DNA from: Capitulum mitella
Lineage: Eukaryota > Arthropoda > Thecostraca > Pollicipedomorpha > Pollicipedidae
Reading direction: 5' to 3'
Length of the DNA stretch: 64,000 nt
NCBI GenBank assembly: GCA_030062745.1
Contig: CP099851.1
Coordinates: forward strand, 5,023,661-5,087,660
Shown: piece by piece, positions 51,946 to 61,046 of the stretch
Position numbering within the stretch: the first letter of the stretch is position 1
Layout of the letters: each line of letters begins with the position of its first letter
Made by a program: the position numbers and the translations under genes
The notes under the pieces: model-generated
The model's database searches: none
The model's input: only the letters and a program-made list of their open reading frames with translations
Told to the model about the DNA's origin: nothing

Positions 51946-52236
51946 TTAAGTCTCAGCGGAAATGCGGCTGAATAGACTTGGAGCTCTGGGGCTAAAACGC
52001 TTTTTCCCAGCTTCAGTCCTGGATTGAGGAATGTTTAGCACACTGTCATGCCTGGTGCTCCGCTGCCGCTTGGCACTATTCACTCGCAGGATAGCTGCTA
52101 GGGCTTCAGGCTCCACGCTGTGTGTTAGGCGCGGTGTACAGAACTCAGCTAACTGCTGAGACTGGAGCCAGCCCAGCCTCTCTCTCAGGTCAGATACCTG
52201 ATCAAATTTCCTTCGGCCAAAAATTACTCTTGGTCC
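51946..52236 (-). mobile_element. LINE C-terminal remnant (fragment B)
   Basis: From 52236 down to a TAA at 51948-51946 there are 97 codons in one frame with no internal stop. They include GPRVIFGRRKFDQVSDLRER, LGWLQSQQLAEFCTP and RTEAGKKRFSPRAPSLF. The pattern VI-x-GRRKFDxVSD...LGWL...[KR]RF-x-x-RAP is the conserved C-terminal part of LINE ORF2 (CR1/Jockey-like). The upstream reverse transcriptase of this fragment is not contiguous: another LINE tail begins at 52241. Confidence 0.75.
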
Positions 52237-52240
52237 ATGA

Positions 52241-53025
52241 TTGAGTTCAGTTCAGTTCAATTCAGTTTATTTGCAAATCTTTGCACCGCGTGGATTAGTT
52301 TGATCCTAGTCATTACAGTGCAGCACATGCGCAATGGTCATGCAGATAAAACTAGGCAGTCAGACACATCAAGTTAAAGGAGAAAGTTCGTCACGTTTAC
52401 GCACAAGCTCTCCACGGGTTCGAGAGGCGGTGATGTCCGGCCGCAGGCGATTCCAGGACGAGGCCATCTGAGAATCTCCTGGGTTTTGTCAAAGTTCCTT
52501 GTCGTGCCATTTCCGTATACCGAGAGGCAGTGCTCAATCTGCGAGAGGACTAGAGCTGTCACAAGAGTGGTAATGGCACCGTCGTGTAGATGGTGTCTCA
52601 CATATGCGAGAGGCCATCTAGTGTACCCATGCAGCGGCGACTGATGAGAGCCAGGTGTGCATCCCAGGACAAGGTTCTGTCGAAAGTAAGTCAATGATTT
52701 CTCGCCACGTTGCTTGGGACGAGGGCGACGCCTCGGAAAGTGGCTCGAAGATGTAAAAGGTCGTGCAACATAAAGCGGTTTCCAAAAGTGATCAGTTGAG
52801 GTTTTGACGTGTTGACACTGAGGGCGTTCGCGCAAAACCATTCGTCGAGAGATGCAAGACTGGTTTCTATGTGTGAGATGAGCTCCAGGAGGTCACCATT
52901 ATTGCCTGAGACCATGACTTTTGTGTCGTCACCGTACTGCATGACCACCGTTCCTTCAGAGAACAACTGCAGGTCGTTCGCAAAGACACTAGATATCAGC
53001 GACGTGTGCATTGCCGTGGCTTAGG
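52241..53025 (-). mobile_element. 5'-truncated LINE with reverse transcriptase remnant (fragment A)
   Basis: The minus strand encodes FANDLQLFSEGTVVMQYGDD then TKVMVSGNNGDLLELI and DEWFCANALSVNTSKPQ, the catalytic palm of a LINE reverse transcriptase with YGDD for the usual YADD. After a frame change it continues into HDGAITTLVTALVLSQIEHC and GNGTTRNFDKTQEIL, then jumps to a C-terminal WNRLRPDITASRTRGEL, so an internal piece is deleted. A short 3' UTR ends in AATAAACTGAATTGAACTGA with GAACT repeats at 52241-52274. It is dead and 5' truncated at about 53025. Confidence 0.8.
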
Positions 53026-53538
53026 AACAGAATAAAAAGTTTTGCATAGTACTGGCCCTGATCTCAAACGTCGTTATAGCAAATCATTCAGACCGACTAT
53101 AAAATACCCGGCAAAGACTATAACTAGCATTCACAGTCCGATTTTGTTTGTAATGCAAGCTAATACCCATTACTAGGAAATTAAAGTCTGCTCAATGTCC
53201 CTCTAGCTCTGATAGAACGAGGGTCTACTTATTTCTTCCCCCATTGTCTAACGACAATCAGTGAGGTTCGGGGTGAAAAGAATTACGACTAGCGAGATCA
53301 GAGGGGTCCCATGGTAAAAACCACGGGCCCCAACTGGAGGGCTAAGAACACCACAAATCAGCCTGCGGCCCTTCCCTATTTAGAAAATGGAGATCGGACA
53401 GAGATCGCCCAAAGCTGATTCCCGTCTCCAAGGCCTCTGACGTTGGCTGGTGTCCCGGCAATACCCTGCTAGATATTACAGGACTGGGTGGGCTGCTCTG
53501 AGGTCACTCTTCGTCCGCGCTTGGCGCCAGGCAAAAGT
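53026..53538. other. Intergenic upstream of cuticle gene C
   Basis: No supported feature before the promoter-proximal minisatellite. Confidence 0.35.
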
Positions 53539-53872
53539 GGAGGCTCTCAGAGCTGAACCCATCTCGGGTCGGAGCCAGGCTCAGGGTGCAGGTCCTCGGA
53601 GCTGATCTGCACACGACTGGGGGCTGGGAAGGGAGGAGGTCCTCGGAGCTGATCTGCACCTCACTGGGGCTGGGGAAGATGCAAGCCCTCAGAGCTGATA
53701 TGTACCTCATTGGGGTCTGGGCAGGATGGAGGTCCTCAGGCTTGACTCCGTCTCTGGCTGGGGGCAGGGGAGGGCGGAGGTCCTCAGAGCTGACTCTGTA
53801 CCTCACGGGGGGCTGGGGAGGGGTGGAGGTCCTGGGAGCTGACGCCGTCCCTGGCTGGGTGTGGCCTGGCGG
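53539..53872. repeat. 48-bp minisatellite next to the gene C promoter
   Basis: Seven diverged copies of a 46-49 bp unit beginning GGAGGTCCTCGGAGCTGA start at 53539, 53588, 53635, 53681, 53728, 53776 and 53825. The last copy ends about 60 bp before the gene C TATA box. It keeps open frames on both strands without being a gene. Confidence 0.85.
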
Positions 53873-53931
53873 TGGCGCCGTCCGCCCATTGGTTCTCGGT
53901 GCCACCGCCAGGGTCGCACTATGGCGGGTGG

Positions 53932-53938
53932 TATAAAA
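53932..53938 (+). promoter_or_regulatory. TATA box of cuticle gene C
   Basis: TATAAAA lies 57 bp upstream of the ATG at 53989, the same spacing as in genes A and B. An inverted CCAAT motif (CATTGG) lies at 53886-53892. Confidence 0.8.
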
Positions 53939-53988
53939 CCAGCCGCCGAGCTACAGACGGCACCTCTCACTCACCCAGCTCTCCAATC

Positions 53989-54998
53989 ATGAACGCTCTG
54001 GTGAGTTCCTCTTGCCGCAAATAAAGAACACTCTGTGTTAAGTGGGCTCATGTAGCGAATTGAAAACACAGACATGCCAGACACAGGCATACCTTGGAAC
54101 TCCACAGTACCCAGATCTGGTAACTTTTCATTTTTGTTTCACAAAAGAACCAACTGCTTTGGTGTTTTTTTCCTTTATAGGGGTTTAAAAAGCATAATTT
54201 GGGGGAAAAATGCGCAAGACCAGTGACAACAGCTAGATGAGACTCGCACACGGGTGGCTGTCTCTAAACAGCGTTCTCTACCTAACCCAGCTGTCTTCTC
54301 CGCTGCAGGTTGTTCTCAGCGCCCTCGTGGCTGTCTCTAGCGCCGCTCCTTGGGAGAAGGCCGGCGTGGTCACCGGCTACGCCGGTCTGGCGCACGGCTA
54401 CGCCGCCGCCCCGGCCATCGGCCTGGCGCACGGCTACGCCGCTGCCCCGGCCGCCGTCGCCTACAGTAACGTGAACGCCGCCGTGCCGGCGCCGCTGCCC
54501 ACCAACGGCCTGTCGCCCGGTCTGCCGGCGCTGGTCAAGAAGACGGCCATCACGGCCGCCGGCCGCCCCGTCACCCGCATCACCCCGCACATCACCCGCG
54601 TCGAGCCGGAGATCACCCACAAGCGCGTGGACGTGCCGGTGCCGGTGCCCAACCCGGTGGCCGTGCGTCGCCCGGTGCCCGTGCCCGCCCCGTACCCGGT
54701 CACCCCCGTGGTGGAGACCACCGAGGTGGTCCAGCCCGTGGTCCAGCCGGTCGTCCGCCACGCCGTGACCGCCGTGCGCACCGCTCACGTGGCCGCCGCC
54801 CCCGTCGGCGTCGCCCACGGCTACGCCGCTGCCCCCGCCGCCGTCGGCTACACCGGCCTGGCTCACGGCTACGCCGGCCTGGCCCACGGCTACGCCGCCG
54901 GCTACACCGGCCTGGCTCACGGCTACACCGGCCTGGCCCACGGCTACGGCCTCAGCCACGGCGTGGCCACCAATGCCGCTGTTGTCTCCGCCGCCTAA
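53989..54998 (+). CDS. Cuticle gene C: GLAHGYAAAP-repeat structural protein, 233 aa
   Basis: Exon 1 (53989-54000) encodes MNAL and ends at a GTGAGTTC donor. A 308-bp intron ends TTCTCCGCTGCAG, and exon 2 (54309-54998) runs from VVLSALVAVSSA to a TAA stop. Signal peptide: MNALVVLSALVAVSSA, cleaved before APWEK. The mature protein starts with GLAHGYAAAP repeats. A central Pro/Val/Arg-rich segment follows (about residues 75-165) with paired PV motifs such as VDVPVPVPNPVAVRRPVPVP, then a C-terminal array of GYTGLAHGYAG repeats. No Rebers-Riddiford domain is seen. It is probably a secreted exoskeleton protein. The glycine-rich 225-codon frame on the opposite strand is its shadow. I see no AATAAA soon after the stop. 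Confidence 0.92.
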
Positions 54999-57600
54999 GC
55001 TGCTCTAGCTGCCATCTGTTGGTGAAAATTTCGGACGTGACTTTGAGTGAGAGACGTCTGAATTGTCCCAGGCGCTGAAGAACACCAGGTGTACTCAGTT
55101 CATGTGAAATTTACCATTTCGTCGTGTGCGCTTGTCACGATGCTATATTTTTATACGAATACATAAGTATCGTGAAATATATCATTTTCTTAGCATAAGT
55201 GTATGCATAATACAACAAATACCGAAATAGGTAACAGAAAAGAAGTAGCAGTACAACCTCCGAAAAGCACTTGCATGCTTTTGCACCCCATCCGCACCAT
55301 CATCTTTGTTATGCCGAATGCCCATGATAGTCCTCACTCTTCCCCATTGCCTTTCAGGGGAAATCGGTTGGAGGGTAAGCTTGGCTCTTTCGGTTTTTTA
55401 CAGCATAATTTCCGAAAAACAAAATACTGTGGCCTTAAATTCCCCTCATTCTGAACAACAGAACTGACGTTTGAAATTGTTCAAGTCGGTGGTAGGCCAG
55501 GCATAGAGGTAGTTTCTGGGCTCTGACTGCACTCTTGTATTTAGTTTCTTTCCATGGGACAAGGTTTGAAATACCCTAAAAAACCAAGCGATCAAAAGCT
55601 CAGTTGTTGTCTTTGCACCGTGATTACTTATCCCCTTTTCTTACACAGACATGGCTGCAGAAAGAAAAAGGACACGATTTTTAGCTCCATGTGAAATCTC
55701 TCACCACAAAGCTCCAATCATGACCTCATTTCATGTCGTGACCCAGGTTCAATATCTGAAGTATATTTTTGTGACAAAAAGGAACATGCGATGGTGTCAT
55801 ATTGCCAATTTCGATCACTTGCGCACAGCTAATTTGCCTTGTAGCGGTCGGCCCATTGCTGTCAACGTTAAGACTGATGCGGCCTGTGATCTCATCATTA
55901 TCCTTGAGGTCAACAAATTGGTCGAATCTGGAGCGTGAGGATTACGGGCTATCGATCTTCCTTTGAATCACTCAAATCCGACCATGGTAGACAGGGGCCA
56001 TAAATGAATCACCAGATGGTATTTAGGTCGCGAAATATCCCAGACCGTGGCGGACCAAGGAGCGCGAGCTTTGAAAACTTAGACGCTGTAAATGGCAAAG
56101 CCTTCACTTGGGCCTCTGACAGACAATACAGAAAAGCAGCCGGGTATAGATGACATTGTCTTTGGCTGTTTTAAACCAAGAAATAAAAACAGTCTGACGT
56201 TAAATAAACTAATTGGAAGTTAGCTAAAACTACCTGCATGCGCCCCAGAAAAAAGCGCCAAACTAGAAACAGGGTACAAAGGAACATCGCTATTAACCTT
56301 AAGCCTTTCACCGTTGTAAAAGATAAGGCATTGATTTACTTGAAAAAGGTAAGGGTATGAATACATTTGATACTTAACATGGCTAGCCTGCCTACCTTGT
56401 TTTAAACTGATTCAAAGTTTCTCACAATATCGAGCAAGCAGCTTTGACATTTTCGGTAAATCACGTTAAACAAATGATGCGAGATGACATCATTTTATCT
56501 CAAACGCCGTGCAGTTATCTCAATGGAACGTCTGCACCGAAAGCCTTGTATCAGCTCTTTACTGCTATTTAAATCCGTGTTTCAGTGTACGTTTCGTTTG
56601 TTGTTGACCAGCTTCCTATTCATCCATTTGGGACCTGTCAAAGTTTCTTGATGGGGACTTTTAGCCTGATACGTCATAAGATCAAGCATCACAAGTTCAT
56701 GTCAAGCGTTAATGGGTACCTGTTCATGTCGTTTGTGCCAGCGGAAGCTAAGATATCTTCTGGTGTTGCACTAGTGTCTTTCAGTTACTTTTCTTACGAT
56801 GGTTTAGCGTTAAAGTTTCCGTGATGGGCAAAGTTGAGGCCAGCAGGTGCAGCTCTTTCCACGCGATCCAAAACCTTTTGACCCTTTCATTTTGCGTAAT
56901 AACGTAGGCGAGGCTGTTTCTTTGGCTTGTGTCTCCGGCTTACATTACAATTTCACATACGTCTCTGTCATAGCGGTACAAAATTATTTAGGGGGGATTA
57001 TTTTGGATTATTTAGAGTTCGTGGCTCCAGAACGTCCCTTTCCAACCATTGTCATATATCTAATGTTAAGATTTATGAAAAGTGGGATATCTACGCCCTC
57101 TCATCTCCGCGCTCCATTTTGGCGATCTCCAGCCCTGGTTACGGTCATTTGAAATTAATCGCCGCCCTGGGCTCATCATTATCGGATGGGAGAATGAAAG
57201 CAGTGCACTTGATGGTGTTAAGAGCGCCAATACCACATTAAAAGAAAAAGAAAAAAGGGAAAAAGTGATGTTTTCCAGGACTCTGTTCCAACCTGGTCCG
57301 CACGTGTGCAACAGGCTCATTTGCAGGCACACATCTTCTCTTTCTCAGTAATCCGGTGGCGATGTCGTCAATCCAAGCCTAGGATTCCCTTTTGACACCG
57401 ACGTATGATGTCTTTTCAGACCGGCCCGTTCTCAGGGTCCTACCCACAAGGGGTCAGGAACAACGTTTTGGAACTCATTGGTTGAGGAGAAGAACGCTTC
57501 ACGAGGTGAGCAAGTCAAACAGCTCTGGCAAAGCCTACAACTGCCAACTGCGTCATCGCTACTGATTCACAGAACGGACATCCGCGCCGGCTCGCGGGAA
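54999..57600. other. Intergenic downstream of gene C
   Basis: AT-rich with short unsupported frames. One frame at 55651-55938 follows a CTTACACAG acceptor-like sequence, but I recognise no protein in it. Confidence 0.35.
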
Positions 57601-57705
57601 GTCGCCACAAATCCTGCCGAGCCCAGCTTCTCCCGCCGCTCTCTCTCGCCCTCTCCCCCTCTCTCCCCGCTCGCGGCGGCAGAAGCTCCCAGTTCTCCAC
57701 ACAAC

Positions 57706-57714
57706 ATGGCCGCG
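57706..57714 (+). CDS. Candidate short first coding exon (MAA), owner unknown
   Basis: ACAACATGGCCGCG runs straight into GTGAGTTGAG: a good start context, three codons, then an excellent phase-0 splice donor at 57715. It follows a CT-rich, TATA-less, GC-rich stretch (57600-57700) of the sort seen in broadly expressed promoters. Short ATG exons with phase-0 introns are the rule for the cuticle genes in this window, and joining to the exon at 61047 would give a sensible signal peptide (MAAIVLLLAALVAPPLSSA) across a 3.3 kb intron. The missing TATA box argues for a different gene instead. Confidence 0.35.
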
Positions 57715-59912
57715 GTGAGTTGAGGGTGTGAGGGCCCGCCGCGCGTACCAGTCTCCCTGCGCCTCGGTGTCTGTGTTTACGGCTCTGCGCTGGCCGGTGC
57801 GTGTTTTTGCGCGAGCGGACAGGCTCCGCTGCAGGTAGGGAGCGATTTGCTGGTGCGCTGATGGTGCGCAGCAGGTGGTGCATCGCCTGTGGCCGTCCTT
57901 GGACACGGCAAAACTCTCCCAGCGTGTTCACGAGGTCACAGTGGAAGGTGGCGAGAACTATTTGGTCATACCGTAAGACGGGTGCAGGACGTGCTCATTC
58001 AGCTGTATCTCTTGATTTTTCAGAAGACTCGTGTTCCGATTACCCATTTACAGATCAAAAATTCTTACGTTCCAGATACTCTTGCAGTTGTTGACCTTTT
58101 TTGCCATCTAATTCCCGCTGCTGGTTGGCATTTTTATACCCTTATGTGGGCCATTGGTGTGTCTCATTTCTTACCGCATAAACCACACAATGACGTTTAT
58201 ATTTGAGCCACGGTTATTTTCTGCCCTAGAGACAACCCCAGCACCGAACAAACTTGCCTTGGGGAGGTGTTATGAACCTTGGAAAGGGAACTGGTCCATC
58301 ATAAGAGCCTTACTTTTTGAGGAACTATTTACTCTGTCATCTCTTCGGTCAATGGTAAATACTTACGTAAGTGGCGCTAATTATACGTTTATAAATGCAG
58401 ATGGCCCGAAAAGCTCATGTTGCGAAAATAAAAAGTTATGGGAAAAACATTATGATAGCTTATACCATTGCCAGAATATGGCTGACGGACCTGCCTGTCA
58501 TTGTCATCATCGGAACTAGCCGAAATAATTACTAAAAAGTCACGTGTAACCTAAATCATGGGTGTCACCGAATTACACTGAACGTTTGAAGATTAGTAAG
58601 TGTCTGACGTTTGCAAAAACAGTGAACATACCGAACATTGCTAACACAGCAAGTGCAACATATATCGACTACTCATTACATGGTGAAACTCCCCGACACC
58701 TAAGAGAATTCTGAAACGTTTGGATTTAAGGGCGTTCGGAAATTCTCGAAGTGAAAGGAAAGGTGCGAATCTGCTTCTCCTCACACTTTTTGAAATCATA
58801 AACATAGAAATGCGAGATTCTCGGGGACCTATTGAGGCCATGTGGAAATCTGCTAAAAATTGTTATCTTCTATGAAGGTATATTACCGTGTCTAATTTAT
58901 TTTCCTGCAAAAATATCAGTTACGATGAGATGAAGTCGTCGGCGCTCAAATCGCCAATCTGAGGTATTCCTAGGCCACTGGGGAATCCAGGAGGGGACGT
59001 CGGGATCATAAGCTCCGTTTAATTGGAAAACCCAGGGCCAACTTGCCCTACCCGCAAAAAAAGAAAAACTTTGATGCCGATTTTTCTTGCTTGAGCCATA
59101 ATACTGTGTCTTGTGACCAGTTCATAGCAGAAGGACCTCCTTATTATTACCTTATCATTTTACCATTATTATACTACTGTTAATCTCCTACATAATATGA
59201 CATTATTAGCCTGAAACCAAACTATTCGTTTCGATGACTTAATTTTGCTGCATATCGATGAGCAATTAAGTTTTCCACACACACAGATATATACATATTT
59301 TTGCCTTGTATGTATATATGTATTGCGAAATGTGGCGTTTCGCACCGCTGCTTCTTGAACTATTAATAAAAATGCGGGAAACGAAGGTATATTTGCTCCC
59401 GAATCCTTCCCACTGCTCGTGTCAATAAAGCACTTACATTTGTTGCACATGGCTCTGGCCCAAGACCAATGAAGCATTTCATTAGTTGTGCATGTTTCTG
59501 AACTTTATTTTCGTCATTGATGGGTATGACCGGATGCTGGAGATGCCATTGAAGACGTGCAAATTCTTGTTGGGGCCGATACTACGCAAAATTTTTCAGA
59601 TGACGAAAATATTAAATGATCTGTTTTTATTTTTATGATATATAATCTTATTGTATTGTATGTTTTATTAAATTAAACAAAAATAAATTAAACTAACTCA
59701 TGTACAAATTTCCGAGGCTTATCCAAAGAGTTAAAATAAAAAAAAACTGCGATCTGCAGCATGAGGGACGCCATGACATGTCTGTTCTCAAGCCATGGGA
59801 CGTCCTGGCAACATTGCGTACACCTGACCGTTCAAATGTGATCACCATTTCCGCCTCGGTGTCAGGCCAGGACCACCGCCTCGGTTCCGGGTGTGCATCC
59901 TGCCGGGCGGCG

Positions 59913-59931
59913 TGACGTCAGCGGTCACGTG
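59913..59931. promoter_or_regulatory. CRE plus palindromic E-box
   Basis: TGACGTCA is followed within 5 bp by GGTCACGTGACC, a palindrome around CACGTG. Both are classic bZIP and bHLH sites. They sit in a short GC-rich patch 1.1 kb upstream of gene D exon 2. Function is inferred only. Confidence 0.35.
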
Positions 59932-60587
59932 ACCGACGGGACGGCGTCTCGGGCTCGGGTCGGCCTTGATCAAACGGACGCCCTTGGCGCCCGGCTCTCG
60001 CCACCCCCCCCCCCCACTCCCTCCAATCAGCCCCTGGTGGTCAGAAGCGTGGCCAGGAAAAGGTCCAGAGGGCTCAGTTGACCTTCCTGAAGACCGTTTT
60101 CCGCTCTAGCAGCATTAGTTATTGGGGGAGAGGGAAGAAGGCATAGGCCAATTGAGTCTTACTTTCAGCTGGGAGACAGACCAAACTAACAGAATAGCAC
60201 CGCCTAAATTCCCCAAGACGGACAGAAGAGCTGCCAGCGCCGAGCAACAAAATGGCAAATCTGGTTGCCAGGGACGGGGGAATCCTTTCACATTGGAGGG
60301 GAAGATGCATTTTGGGTCAATTGCTTCCAATTAAAGCCCATAGGGCTTTAGAATTAAATCTAAACAAAGTTGGGCGGGGGCACCCCTCCCCCTGCTCCCA
60401 CTTCCCGCGTCCTTGCTGGCTTTGATTAATGGTTGCCTATTTTCATTATAAAGAATATAACAGACAGCACAGACACCATCACGTATAGCATGTGCGTGAG
60501 CCTTCTAATTTTTTTAGTTTTCTAAAATAACGCTTCCCGGAAGTCTCTTGAAAAGGTGTATGATGCACCCTTTTTTATATCTTAACG

Positions 60588-60646
60588 GATGCACTGTTGT
60601 TTTAGGCCACAAAAAGGCTTTTTGTAGCCTGAAACAAGAGTGCATC
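60588..60646. ncRNA. Long hairpin, pre-miRNA-like in size
   Basis: GATGCACTGTTGTTTTAGGC at the left pairs with the reverse complement of 60618-60646 over about 28 bp with three mismatches and a tiny loop. The stem can extend a few bases further each side. The size is right for a pre-miRNA, but the loop is very tight, so a miniature inverted-repeat relic is equally possible. A smaller hairpin (AAAAGGTG...GCACCCTTTT) lies just upstream at about 60551-60574. Confidence 0.3.
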
Positions 60647-61046
60647 GTTTACACGCCTATGAGATCTCATAAGAAAAACTGTCTTCAAAAGTGACAAAGT
60701 GAAGGCAGGATCTTATATCTCAGCAGGAAAATGGGACTGAGCCATTAAGGATAATGCCACCGTCGCTGGTCTATGTGTTTTTCATACAGGTTTTATTAGT
60801 CATTATTTATACCACGCCGATGAACCACGTCGTCGGTTCAAGCCCACGCCATGCCAGCTCAATGCTCACTGCATCCGAAGTCAGTGCTAACTGTGGTCTT
60901 CATTGACGCCAAAGTCTCATCTTCATTTCACACTGATCAGTCAGAACCGACATCCTCCTTTACAATATTTATAGAGGCTCAATAACGTGAATCAAAGATC
61001 TTCATCTCCCGGACTCAGGACGGCGGTGCGCCACTTGTGTTCTCAG

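Larger units (their letters stand above)
57715..61046. other. Intron or intergenic DNA between the MAA exon and gene D
   Basis: Contains a CRE and E-box pair near 59913-59931, a poly-C run near 60004, and a long hairpin at 60588-60646. A TATA-like TTTATAGA at about 60970 precedes exon 2 of gene D, but no ATG follows before the acceptor. No other gene recognised. Confidence 0.35.

Noticed and set aside
54282-54959. 225-codon Gly/Val-rich frame on the minus strand
   Set aside because: It is the shadow of cuticle gene C repeats.
58014-58206. Possible second exon (KTRVPITHLQIK) for the MAA exon
   Set aside because: It follows an AG but reads into unremarkable sequence with no domain and no good downstream donor.
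60834-60846. tRNA B-box-like GGTTCAAGCCC
   Set aside because: No matching A box or cloverleaf stems around it.
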